This document shows, in pieces, positions 33,361 through 43,867 of a stretch of DNA of 43,867 bases. The notes beneath the pieces were generated by a model that worked only from the letters and a program-made list of their open reading frames with translations, was not told the DNA's origin and ran no database searches. A program made the position numbers and the translations under genes. How positions within the stretch are numbered: position 1 is the first letter of the stretch; the number at the start of each line of letters is the position of its first letter. Origin of the DNA: Elysia marginata (taxonomy: Eukaryota > Mollusca > Gastropoda > Plakobranchidae); contig BMAT01009762.1 of the NCBI GenBank assembly GCA_019649035.1, positions 267,570 to 311,436 on the forward strand. Direction: 5' to 3'.

Positions 33361-34811
33361 TAGGCTAGCTGGACAGTATTGTATGCATTGGATGTGGAAT
33401 CCTGATAGTTTCTAGTTGAGATTTATCATACCGTACAAACTTTATACACGGATGTATTAATTTTTTAGGTAATGTGATTTATAGGTTTCGTAGGAAAATA
33501 TCGATTAGGCTACATATTTGTATGATTGCTTTCGCTACCGGTATTTTCAATACTTGCCCTTTTTTTTTTATTGATTTGGCCCACGGCCTAGATCAAGATC
33601 TAGATTTATAGGGCCCTATTCTGACTCTAGGTTAGACCCAAGTTCCGTCTTGTGTTTGTGTGTATATTCTTTTAATTTATATAGGCTCAGGGCTGAAACG
33701 GTATTTGTAACAGAAAAATTATACAGTCTGAGGAAATCCAAGATATTCTTTCGTTCATGTATAATTCATATTATCATAGGTAGGATAGTTTATTTGGTCA
33801 AGAATAGTCATGTTCAAAATGAGCAAGGAGACAAAAATAATCAAACCTTTCAATTGTTGCTTTTTATTTCATTTTATAGAGATAACCTTTCTGTACAAAA
33901 AACTTTTTAAAGTTTCGAAATATATTTTACATAAAAAGTTACGTCCTTTTTTTGGCAATTAATTACAAAAAAGATAGAGCCAAAAACGAGCAAGAAGGTA
34001 TATACATTTGATTAATAATTTAAGGTTTAAAACGCGCAATTTATTTACTTTCAAAGCTGGTAGGACAAAACTTGTAGATTTTGTAGATCTTAGGTTTGAT
34101 ATTTTGAATAAAATGTCGAAATTTGTGGCAATAACTACGGGCCTTACGCACATGAATACATATCGATGTGTAGTAAACACAGATCTGAACAAGTGGAGCC
34201 ATGTTTCGATGATTTAAACTGAGAAGATTCTGTGACAACTTTTGTCAATCTGTCTTTTAACAGAGGCTACGCCAGTGGATATAAATGCTGGTTTTTTTTT
34301 GTGGAGCTAAATAGTTCCAACACACGTCGGCCTATAAAGTTATGTAGACTACATTTGCAAGAAGATGTCAGATAATAATAGTTTCAATTTAAGGGGTGGG
34401 GGGTATCAGTTGAAAAAGCTAATTTTTTTTCCCTCCGGGGCGTTTCATTTGACATGGGTTGAAACGTAGGAGAAGGGAAGTTAAAAATAAACGGGAGTTT
34501 TTTTAATGAAAAAATCCTATGGTTGCATTTCTTTTTTCGTAAGCAGCCGAGGCCTGTACTGCAGTTTATTTAAGCTCAGTTATCGAATGCGTGTGTGTGT
34601 ATACATTTAAGATTCTGATGTGAATAGGTGGCGAACAGATGGCGCAAAATACCTCTCTTTTTGTAATTAACATGTTAATGTAAGTTGTAATCATGTTGGT
34701 ATTATTTCCACCTTTCGTTCACTCACAAAAAAGAAACCAATCGCCACCTAAACGCACACATAAATTATTCTGTTGGGCCTTTAATAACATACCCTGAAAA
34801 AAGAAAAAAAG

Positions 34812-34813
<2 letters not shown>
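33361..34813. other. Intergenic AT-rich sequence, no gene seen
   Basis: Short overlapping ORFs around 34008-34238 occur on both strands and look random. Confidence 0.35.
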
Positions 34814-34851
<38 letters not shown>

Positions 34852-34861
34852 AGAGAGAGAG
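34814..34861. repeat. (GA)n microsatellite
   Basis: An almost uninterrupted GA run with one GGGG interruption. Confidence 0.95.
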
Positions 34862-35073
34862 TAGTTTTAGAATTAGAAATTAAAGTAAAATATACATTGT
34901 ATACAAACGCTCGTTATAAGTCGAGCACTGTATTTCATGACATAAAAAACCTAGAATCTAAAGTAAAATATAAATATTCTTAATAAGAGTAACAATAATA
35001 GTAATATTGCGGACACCGCTACCGCTGCTACTACGACATGATTGTAATGATACTATTACTATTGTTTTACTAG

Positions 35074-35096
35074 TACTGCTGCTGCTTCTACTACTT

Positions 35097-35170
<74 letters not shown>

Positions 35171-35212
35171 ACTATTGCTGCTGCTGCTACTACTACTTCT
35201 ATCACTACTACT
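35074..35212. repeat. Compound (TAC)n/(TGC)n microsatellite
   Basis: A TAC run is followed by TGC runs and then TAC again. The long Leu or Ser open frames across it are not genes. Confidence 0.97.
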
Positions 35213-35906
35213 AAGAAGGGTCACATAAAGCACTGTCATTAATTTTTAGAATCTCTTTTTGTAAGATACACGATACCTGTCATGCATGACATTCACAAAA
35301 ACTGGCGGGGTGTATAACTCATTAGCCTCACGTGTTTCATATCTGTCATCTGTCCTTTTTTTTAAATCAATTTTGAAAAGTTTTATCGAGCAGTCAGTCC
35401 CTGGTTACGATTAATTAATCACTTGACTTCTCTGTGGTGACATAAGATCACATTTATCTCTAAGTACATGTACCGCTAAAACACACACACGCACAAACAC
35501 AAAAAAGGATAAATATTTACCTTTGCCGTAGCGGCACTAAAGGTTAATTTTACTACAGCACTTAACTTTTTAATGGCAAGTAAAAATTTATGAAGATCAC
35601 TAAGCGCAAGATGGAAAAGACCAGTAAATTAAAATTGGTACTTGAACTAATGAACGGTCTTCAGATGAATACGCCCAGGCTTTGTGCTCATTGCAGGAAG
35701 GCCTATGGAAATAGTAAAATAATAACTACAAGTACAACAACCAGAGCCATAATCCCAGTTATAGCAATCATGGCAATGATGTTGATCACGACTGGATGCT
35801 CGATGGCGTTATGCATTTTCATAAGAACTCTTTAATTAATTGATACAACAGTTGTTCGATGGTGTTCTGGACTGCTGCATACAATTATAGTAGTCAGGCG
35901 TGCATG

Positions 35907-36150
35907 AACGGTGGCACAGCTAGGGACATAGGCTAAAAATAAAAGCCACATAAACGGTGTCACAGCTAGGGACATAAGCTAAAAGTTGCATAAACGGTGG
36001 CACAGCTAGGGACAAAAGCTAAAAGCCACATAAACGGCGACACAGCTAGGTGCAAAAACTAAAAGGCCACATAAACGGTGACACAGCTATGGACAAACGC
36101 TAAAAGCCACACAAACGGTGACACAGTTAGGGACAAAAGTTAAACTTTGC
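35907..36150. repeat. 40-bp minisatellite, six units
   Basis: Units start at 35907, 35953, 35993, 36033, 36074 and 36114. The core is AACGGTGACACAGCTAGGGA, followed by CAAAAGCTAAAAGCCACAT. Unit lengths are 46, 40, 40, 41 and 40 bp, and the last is partial. Confidence 0.93.
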
Positions 36151-37130
36151 AGGCTGGCCCAAATAACCTCCAGAAATTTAGATTCCTCTCCTACCCGACC
36201 CCCACCTCCCTCGCCTTCTTCTTCCATGCTCACTCACTTACTCAGTCATTCGTTCTCTCTCACTTGGATTATTCTTCCAGGTGCAACCCGGGGGAAACGA
36301 AAAGAATTATAAAAATTTAATACATTGTTTGCATGAAAGTGAAACCCACCAATATTGTTAGGTCCTATCTCTGGTGGCTTAATTACAATAATGTTATTCC
36401 TATATATACGTGTAGAGGGATGCTCTATGTTTCTTATCTTGTACTGCTTCGTGCATTTTATCCAGAATGATTAATTTCGTTAATGTTAACGCTAGGCTAC
36501 CGTTTCATATCTCTCAACATTAAGTCTCCGAGAACCAGTTTTCCCCATCTGTTGCCGCTTGTGTTTCACTTATTTCAACGACTGGTTGATACTAAAAAAT
36601 GACTTGACTTAGTTACCCGCCGCCACCCTCACTACTGACAGTTATAATGGCAGACTCCAATAACATTAATGCTAGGGGCTCATTAAAATTGCAGTCACGT
36701 AATTGCGTGTAGCAGGCGGGCGTCTGAGCAGTGTGTAGATCTATTCTATGGTGCGTTTAGAGCGATGTCGACACTGTCCTGGGTATGTGTGTGCTTTCCA
36801 TCTTTACCAAATTTCAAGTCTTGGTGCCTTCCGTATGTTACAATAGAACTTTCGACCGTACCCGATATTCGTAATTCTCGTGACAAACCAAGGCTTTTCC
36901 TTCACGAATATCTCTCTCTCCATTTCTTTCTCAGTTGCAAAGTCACGCTTGCTATCTCTTAATGTCTAATGTTTTTTTTTCGTTTCTTCCATGATCAGCA
37001 ATATCCAATGAACTGCCAAAATTCACATGCCTTTAACGATTGTTAGAAATATCTTGAACTCACACGAGTTTAAGTTTGACACCTAAAGAATTTGTAATTG
37101 CCTTGTGGTTTGATACACTAAACCTTTTCT

Positions 37131-37220
37131 CTATCCATCTGTCTATCTAATATATGTCTATCTATCTATGTATCTTTCTATGTATCTATTTATCTGACTA
37201 TCTATATGTTTGCCTGTCTG
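37131..37220. repeat. Imperfect (CTAT)n microsatellite
   Basis: Degenerate CTAT/CTGT repeats. Confidence 0.85.
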
Positions 37221-37671
37221 TCCACGTGAGTCATTCACTTAGGTTTCGTTTTCATATTGGGTTCAAAACCTAGGCTCAAATCATCGCCTTCCTTCGATCG
37301 CTAGATTTAATTGTAGAGGGGGTTGTCTCGAACTCAACAACCTTTTGCAACCATTGCCTGCCACTCAGTATCATAATATACAAATTGATCATATGATTAC
37401 GATTTCGCGATGAGTAAAAAGAATGTTAAAAATAAAAGGTTTTGCCTACAAAATAACAAAAGCTGAAGAAATAACACATTTTGTAAATGGCGTAGAAATT
37501 ATTGACAGTCTGGGTTATACGATGTTCTCTAAGTTCACATTATTTTTTTCCCAGTCATGCCATGATTTTAACCCGTTCATGCAAGAGCGAATTTCTTTAC
37601 TGGGCCTTATCCGACATTCGCCCCTCGTTCCCCGTCTCGTAAACGCGGGCGAGGCAAAGGTGTGTTTCTAC

Positions 37672-37909
37672 CTGTTTTTTCAGGCGCGACTGAAGTCCAA
37701 AATGAGCTTGGGGCTCTCTGGTGTTGGTGCGAAGTAGGCCACTGGCGCACACACAGTTGGCCTAGCCTCGAATGTTGGATAGTTCGGGCCACGAGAATCA
37801 CCGCCGGTACGATTGTTTCGCTCTCAGGAGATCCAGCTCTCACAATCACATGTTCCAGTTCGGCGTTGAAAACAGAGGCTTTCAGTGAAATTGTAACGTC
37901 TGAGATGTT
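37672..37909 (-). CDS. Candidate coding exon (79 codons), strand uncertain
   Basis: On the minus strand an acceptor (TATGCATTTTAG) and a donor (AAACAG|GTAGAAA) bound an open frame starting NISDVTISLKASVFNAELEH and continuing VIVRAGSPESETIVPAVILV. The segment is richer in GC than its flanks. However, the plus strand carries an excellent acceptor (CTACCTGTTTTTTCAG, ending 37683) and an open frame to TAA 37911-37913. Only one can be real, and neither peptide is recognised. Confidence 0.28.
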
Positions 37910-39032
37910 CTAAAATGCATAGATTTAGTTAGGAGCGCTGATTGTTCAACCTTATTCATTGAACTTGCATTTTGTGCGGCGACTTATAATACTATTGGTG
38001 TTGATTTACCATCTTCTACTGGCTCAATGTTCGGATTACACGTACTTGGACAGACAGACGGTTGAAATATTTATGTAGCTAAATAAGTGTTCGCAGCGGA
38101 CAAAGTGAATAATTTGCTTTTCTAAATGGGCCCATAGAAAATTGTAATCCAAATCGTTAGATCTATGAGGGCTTACTAATACTAGATTTAGATCTGTTAA
38201 CTTGCGTATATTTAGGTCCTACTGCTTTCAAACGGACGTATCGTATGGATTAATATCAACGTAGATTTTACATGTATAGAAACTTAGACTGCTAATCACT
38301 GAGGGACATACTAGAATTTAGATCTAGAGCAGTTTTTCATTCGCTTGGCAACATTTACTTTAGATCTAAATTAAATATAATTATGAGCCTGACTCTGTCG
38401 GACTAATCTAATGTTAGAAAATCGTTTTGGTCTGGCGATGGCGGAATGGACTTTCTAACCGAAGGGTTTACAAGTTAGTGTAGTGTGCATTATGTGTTGC
38501 AACGTTAGTATAGACGGAGCATACGGGTGGCTTAGTGTGTTTAGGCTTGGTTCTAATTGTTTAACATTACAATTTAAAGAGTCATTCATCTGGATCTATT
38601 ACCGTTATATTTAAAAACAACCCACCTCTAGCCTGCTCCGCTATAGTCTTTTTTAAAATAAAAGCAATTCTGCTAACTGTCCAGGGCTATAGGTTTGTAG
38701 TAAAATGTTACTGTCGGAAATAGTCATTGTGATAAAACTAATTCTAGTTTCTACATCATGTGCACGAATCCCTTCATGAACGATAAGTATAGATATTTCT
38801 GCAATTTGTCAAGTTTGTAAAGCACTTTGATATATTGCTTACTGGTATTCTTTGACTAAAAAAAAATGTTTTTCTCAATGAGACCGGCACACCTCTAAAT
38901 AAGTACACTCTCCGTATGCTTGGATATATAAAAATTAATTTCCACACAGGGGTGCCAGTACTACCATATTGCTAAGCGTAAATTTCATAACAAATTCTAT
39001 TAAATTTTAGATTTAAAAAAAGCCCGGAATCA

Positions 39033-39275
39033 CTTCCATACCGACGCGCCACTTTGAAATTAATTTAAAGCACTAGATAAACTTGTTACCTGCTACAATA
39101 TGACTAATCCAATGTTAATGGATGAATATTCACTGGACATTGGTTTAGTGCGTTGTATTTTTATATAAATGGAATTTTCTTTCACCACTCGGGTCAACGC
39201 AAGTGTATATGTGACGCCATATTGTAAACAGACTTCCTTCATTTCGTTACTTTTACTGGCGCGTCGGTATGGAAG
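39033..39275. mobile_element. 243-bp element bounded by perfect 19-bp inverted repeats
   Basis: CTTCCATACCGACGCGCCA (39033-39051) is the exact complement of 39257-39275. The spacer is AT-rich and non-coding. The size and layout suggest a miniature inverted-repeat transposable element, but no target duplication is evident. Confidence 0.65.
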
Positions 39276-40760
39276 TCTTTCCAAAAGTCCTTTGCAATGA
39301 GATGTTTTATTTATTTTTTATTTATAATGAACATTACTGACGAAACGAAGTGTAATTTTTAGTGGAAAAAAGTAGCACCCCACTGTGCAAGTCCTGCCTG
39401 GAGAGTATGGGCTATACTGACTCAATAAATATTTGAAAACGTAAACACTCAGTCAACTCAAAGTCAAATAATGTGTCGCGATATTTTGTGGACCCACGCT
39501 ATTTTTTTTTCAAATGCCGACTTTGTATACAGAGTAAATCATGTTAAACCGATTCTTGATGAACACATGATAAAAATACATGATAGTGATAAATCATGAC
39601 TTTTAGAGAGTCTTTCTAAAAGAGGATCTAGTAAAAAAAAAAGTAACCGGCTGCACACGCCTCCCGACATTCAAACAGGCTTGGACCTGACGCCACATTG
39701 TAGTATTTGTATTTTAAGGCCTTTAAAATTATACCCATAATAAATAAGGTTTAGTGTATAAGGCACGTGAAAAGGAATCACGTACGTGAATCCGGGTGAT
39801 GGCACAATATTAGCATATATACACACGAAAGTACAATATTGAGGTTATGCAACGAGTTCTTTCGAACTCGAAGCTTGTAATCTTTTCATTGTGGTCGGTA
39901 TGTATAGAAAAAAAAACCCTAATAATTCGAGGGGTCACACTAAGAAAGTCCCTTTTTTTGGCGTAACAATCTCAATAACCTCCTAGTCCTACGTATGTAA
40001 TGTTACCAGATACATTTCACTATCAAAATGCGCGCTTGTTATGGTAGTTTTATATATATACATTCATTTATAACTACAATAAACCATTGTGGTGCGCCAC
40101 ACACATAGAACCACAGTTTTATACATTAAATACAAGTATTGTGAAATAACAATTTTCTTCTAAAGTGTTTCTTCTTATTCACGTACTTTTTGGACTATGT
40201 ACCGCTCATAGAAGGTAACGACTGTAAGTATAACTTCGATCGATGTACATGAAATCATTTAGTCGTAGCTTGCTTGACGTTTTAATGGGCCAAGACAACT
40301 CCGTGCAATATAATAATATACAATGCATCGAGTGCGGGTGTTCGAAAGGTGACCTCTTCAATTTAGGCCAGTATCTTGATTTTTCACCCGATGATAACAA
40401 ATGACTTTTGACCTAAAAAAAAGCGATACTTGTTTGAATACGTGTCTGCAGTTATCAGATCTAATTAAAAGTGGAAAGTGGCGATCTTAAAGCTATATAG
40501 TATGAAGTGACAATTACAGTATGTAGCCGATAGATAACAAGATAAACTAGTAATAGAAGAAAAAAAAACATCAACACGTTTGCAGGTCAATAATTATAAT
40601 CGGTGTTTGTCCTCATTCAAAAGTACAGTGTGCATTCTTGTAATCGGGAGTATTGGATTCTTTGTGTCACTATTTTGGACAACCAAAGCTGTGAAAATTT
40701 ATAAAGTTACGGTTATCTTTTGTTGGGAAACCATTTATGAAGTGTAATACTGGCCTCATA
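39276..40760. other. Intergenic region upstream of the UGT exon, no gene seen
   Basis: This is AT-rich with scattered short ORFs of random appearance. Distal regulatory sequence for the UGT gene may lie here but nothing specific can be identified. Confidence 0.35.
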
Positions 40761-40762
40761 TC

Positions 40763-40770
40763 TATATATA
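40763..40770 (+). promoter_or_regulatory. Possible TATA box for the UGT gene
   Basis: TATATATA lies about 240 bases before the UGT start codon, giving a 5' UTR of roughly 200 bases if transcription starts about 30 bases downstream. TA runs are common in this DNA, so support is weak. Confidence 0.3.
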
Positions 40771-41003
40771 TCATGATTCTCTTTTACAATATAGGTCTTT
40801 GTGAAAATTGCATGCCACAATCTCGAACATATTGAATATTTAACACTTGTTCATGAACCTTTGGAACATCTTTCTGAAAACCTGCAAGCTTTCTCGGTCT
40901 ACCTTTTGGAACTCTCTAATTGCGCCACTACCACCAAGTCGGACACTATCTTTGCTAGAGAATTCAGAGCCGGCGTGAGCACTCTGTAAGTCATTCATTC
41001 ATC

Positions 41004-41201
41004 ATGGGACTGAGAGTCGTGATCGGGTCGTCCAGCAAGTCGGGCGTGTGTGTGTCGCTGGTGTTGCTGGTGGTGGCAGTGTGTACCCTACTGCCCGGCA
41101 ACGCCTGTGGCAAGCGTGTGCTGCTGATGCCGTCTCACATTACCTCCCACACCAAGTACCACACGAACATCGCACGCGCCCTCAACGAGATCGGTCATGA
41201 G
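41004..41201 (+). CDS. UDP-glycosyltransferase (UGT, GT1) first coding exon, partial gene
   Basis: Animal UGTs are ER-membrane enzymes that transfer glucuronate or glucose from UDP-sugars to small lipophilic molecules for detoxification and signalling. ATG at 41004 in a good context (TCATCATGGG) opens 66 codons. They comprise a signal peptide with hydrophobic core VCVSLVLLVVAVCTLL (residues 15-30), then KRVLLMPSHITSHTKYHTNI and ARALNEIGHE. This is the usual start of the acceptor-binding domain, where a beta strand is followed by a helix ending in GHEV. The exon ends in phase 0 at GAG|GTGAGT (41202). No further UGT exon is seen before the window ends, so the C-terminal signature, catalytic Asp and membrane anchor must lie downstream. 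Codon usage is more GC-rich than the surroundings, as expected for an expressed exon. Confidence 0.8.
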
Positions 41202-41570
41202 GTGAGTACTATGTGTATGTACCGTATTACTAGACCAGTCATATATATAGATGAGTAATGTTTATTTATTGCCTCCCAGTGTGATATGGTGAGTGATTGA
41301 TGCTATTGTTACTCCTGCGTTCATGCTGCGCGATATTTGCTCTCTCGGCTGTGATGTTGCTGCAACAAACCACTTGGTACCCCATTGTTATGAGTGCACG
41401 CGCACAAGGTGTCAATGGGACAGAATTAATTTTTTCTTTGTTTTCGGGCACACTCGATAGCTCGTTTTGCCGCATGAATCTTTTAACGGTCTGCGTCTGA
41501 GTTTACATGTATGTGTGGTTACCCAAGGATCATGGGAGTACACATGTATGCAGTTCAGTTGAAATAGGCG

Positions 41571-41876
41571 CAGGGATCAAGTTTTCCCAATTTGGCAGGA
41601 ATTCCGATTTTTAGGCAGTTTTCTTTAGCCAAAAAAAGTAGGAAAAGTACAAAAGAATCTAGATATAAATGTTAAAGAAAACTCTCCAAGCTTAAGATTT
41701 AAACTCCTCTTTTTGGCTTTATAGTTATGTAGGTCCTGGTACAGAGTTGTATCTATCTTTTTACTCGATCTGTCAAATTATCTATATTGGTTATCATAGC
41801 GGATAGCCAGAAATAGTATTTTATAGAGGTATTAAAAATTTCCTGTCTTTTTGTGCATAAGTCGCTTGCATCCCTG
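41571..41876. mobile_element. 306-bp CAGGGAT-ended element, copy B
   Basis: It is inverted relative to the copy at 19594-19896. The end at 41571 (CAGGGATCAAGTTTTCCCAA) matches the complement of the right end of copy A. The end at 41876 (complement CAGGGATGCAAGCGACTTAT) matches the left end of copy A, including TTATGCACAAAAAG. It lies in the first intron of the UGT gene. Confidence 0.82.
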
Positions 41877-42217
41877 TTTAAGCAAAACAGGGGTTTTGAT
41901 TTGAACGAAGTTTAAAAGTGGCAAAGGTTTCAAATTACGATAGGGTTTCATGGAAGACATTTTTGCACTTTCCTCAAGTAGACTATTTTCTCCACAGCCA
42001 CTCGTGTGGACTAATCAACATGTCTAACACAACGCCTTTAATTTAAAAGATTGAACTTTTTCCGGAAACAATGTACATTCTTTACAGTGAAATTATATAA
42101 TTATACAAATAATTTATGTTACGGAGCAATGATTGGCTATGGGAGCTGACTGTCGGCTCCGTGGGCAATGGGACTGACCTATATCTACCCGGAAGTTATA
42201 GCGTGATTATTGACAAA

Positions 42218-42459
42218 AATTGAGGCTGTGCACATTACGGAAGTATAGCGTTTTGCTATCAATATAGCGCACACCCGGCCCCCAGAAGTAAAAGATTTCA
42301 ACTCCTTTTTGCTACGTGTCAATGTGGCTTTATGTATACCTGAATTAGGGTCACATTGATCCATTGAACAAAAGAGTCCTACTCTAAGTCTAATTTCCGC
42401 AAGCGTCCACCATTTTGATAGTGAACCGCAATATTTTCGTGATGTGCATAGCCTCAATT
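42218..42459. mobile_element. 242-bp MITE-like element with about 48-bp inverted ends
   Basis: The left arm 42218-42265 begins AATTGAGGCTGTGCACATTA. The complement of the right arm 42412-42459 begins AATTGAGGCTATGCACATCA. The arms stay alignable inward to CTATCAA. TTGAC appears next to both ends, but no clean target duplication is clear. It lies in the UGT first intron. The minus-strand ORF across it is a by-product. Confidence 0.72.
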
Positions 42460-43764
42460 GACGTGGATTTATTGTGTACCAAAAGTATCATAAGAGCCCC
42501 CATTGACTTTCTTTTTTCTCTTATCGCTCCATACAAGGGGTGTGCAGTCTGCCACTGTACAAGAAAGAAAGAAATTTAATTGTAGACGGAAGAGATTGGT
42601 GTTATGTATCAACCATCACGTGACTCTGCTGTTATTTAGGCCAGGCTCATTTAGAGCGTTTAATACCAAGACCAAATCATAAGGGTTTCTCGCTTATTGT
42701 CGCTCTTTCCTATTTGATGGAGAAAATAAATCCTGCTAGATGTGCTCACAGTCACAGACTATGGATGTGCTCCAAATCACGTTGCAGTGGCCTGAGGCGG
42801 ATACTCACGGGACTCTTTGAGAAACTTTCAGCGTTTACGATTTGTTTACTATATATTCTCCACTTTTGTCTTCCCCTAATGCTACCTACCAGAATTCAGT
42901 CAATTAATTTTTTGTTTAAAGATAGACATTCTCAAAACTCTGATCAGACTGCACACTTGCAAAAGAGGTGCCAACATTCAGGACTTAGATTCAGGACCTT
43001 ACACAAGAAAGGAAACGTTATTGAAACAAGTTTTCACATTCTCCCCATTTAAACAGTATTGGTGTAGGCATTAGAGAGTGGTGTTCCTCTGCAATATAAC
43101 TTTGCCAAAATTGTAACAGCACATTTTAAAGTTTTTTTATTCCGCATTTTTTTCAATTTTACTAAATTATTCATTAATAAATACTGGTATCCACGCTTGT
43201 AAAAAAAAAAACAAACAACTCTCAGCGTAATTAACTACCAGGTACTCTAGTATCCAATCAGTCCGCTACGGCGCTAGGATGGAAAAAGAACCTCTGTTGC
43301 CAGCTCAAGCTCGAATGGTTTTTAAACGAACAGCTTGGCCAAAGTCTTGAGTCCATCTTGTAAGAAGAATAAAATACGATTAAGAATGAAGGGAAAAAAA
43401 GAGTAGCGGGTAGGGTTCAGTAACTCTAAGGTATTTGAAGGTATTGAGAAGAGCTTTTTAGGCAAAACTCTGATGGCACGCAAAGCTATGTATTACAGTA
43501 ATTATTTTTTCTGTTCTTGCCGTTGCTGGTATACATGGTACAAGTTACTACAAATGGCCGAACTTCATTCTATCAAACATACATCAACATGTTTAGACTG
43601 AGTTGGATGGGGTTTACCTAAACAATATCACCTGCCTTTCTGAGACAATAGAACCGCATAGAAATGGTTTCGCATGTTTTAATTAAACGACTGTATTACT
43701 ATTAGTTCAACAAAACCACTGTCTGCATATCCACATTTGTCTATATGTCTACCAAGCTACCTGT
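42460..43764. other. UGT intron sequence, no exon recognised
   Basis: A 112-codon open frame at 42714-43052 shows no splice-bounded or family-like features. Confidence 0.35.
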
Positions 43765-43867
43765 ATCCATCTATCCATCCATCTATCTATTTATCTATCT
43801 ACATATCTATCTGCCTATCTATCTACCGATCTATATATCTATCTATATACCTATCTATCTATCTATC
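43765..43867. repeat. (CTAT)n microsatellite running off the window
   Basis: CTAT and CTAC/CTGC variants continue to the last base, so the true length is unknown. Confidence 0.93.

Noticed and set aside
34958..35239. Poly-Leu and poly-Ser open frames
   Set aside because: They are produced by the TAC/TGC microsatellite.
35590..35835. 81-codon frame with a hydrophobic C-terminal segment
   Set aside because: No splice context, homology or composition signal. The hydrophobic stretch is easily produced by AT-rich DNA.
35907..36150. CRISPR-like regular repeat
   Set aside because: The 40-bp units are directly adjacent without unique spacers, and the DNA is animal nuclear.
40801..40989. 62-codon frame just before the UGT start
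   Set aside because: It has no likeness to UGT or another family and most probably lies in the 5' UTR. An upstream ORF role cannot be excluded but is unsupported.
42185..42457. 90-codon minus-strand frame
   Set aside because: It coincides almost exactly with the 242-bp inverted-repeat element and is explained by it.

Overview
The window is animal nuclear DNA. It is AT-rich, with short exons bounded by GT/AG introns, long introns, tRNA-derived SINEs, non-LTR and DNA-transposon relics, many microsatellites and two assembly gaps (17578-17913 and 28204-28235). The gene set plus the repeat style (tRNA-derived SINEs, abundant triplet microsatellites, many CTAGATCT palindromes) fit a lophotrochozoan, most likely a gastropod mollusc. 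The taxon is an inference of moderate strength. I found no CRISPR array, operon, rRNA or functional tRNA gene.

Layout. (1) 1-514: remnant of a pogo/Tigger-type transposon inside an intron. (2) 1288-4725, plus strand: the last four recognised coding exons of a DCAF6 (NRIP) orthologue, a WD40 substrate receptor for CUL4-DDB1 ubiquitin ligase; upstream exons lie outside the window. A SINE sits in one intron and a possible extra 3' exon lies at 7795. (3) 8.0-16.5 kb: a transposon-rich intergenic tract holding a 1.7-kb terminal-inverted-repeat element, a 239-bp foldback element, a decayed piggyBac element and a second SINE. (4) 19.2-21.3 kb: a tandem repeat, a 303-bp CAGGG-ended element and a 5'-truncated CR1/L2-like LINE. 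(5) 21365-26797, minus strand: a complete six-exon beta-1,4-galactosyltransferase-family gene (368 codons), a Golgi type II membrane enzyme. (6) 28.2-40.7 kb: gene-poor sequence with an unassigned ORF, two doubtful exon-like islands, a run of three different triplet microsatellites, a 40-bp minisatellite and a 243-bp inverted-repeat structure. (7) 41004-41201, plus strand: first coding exon (signal peptide plus start of the N-terminal domain) of a UDP-glycosyltransferase whose remaining exons are beyond the window. Its first intron carries two more small transposon-like elements.

The three genes do not form a pathway. The B4GALT-like and UGT genes both use UDP-sugars but act in different compartments and are on opposite strands. 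I see no convincing undescribed biological system here. The most informative observations are the divergent active-site residues of the galactosyltransferase, several families of small inverted-repeat elements (one present twice), and the decay pattern of the piggyBac copy.
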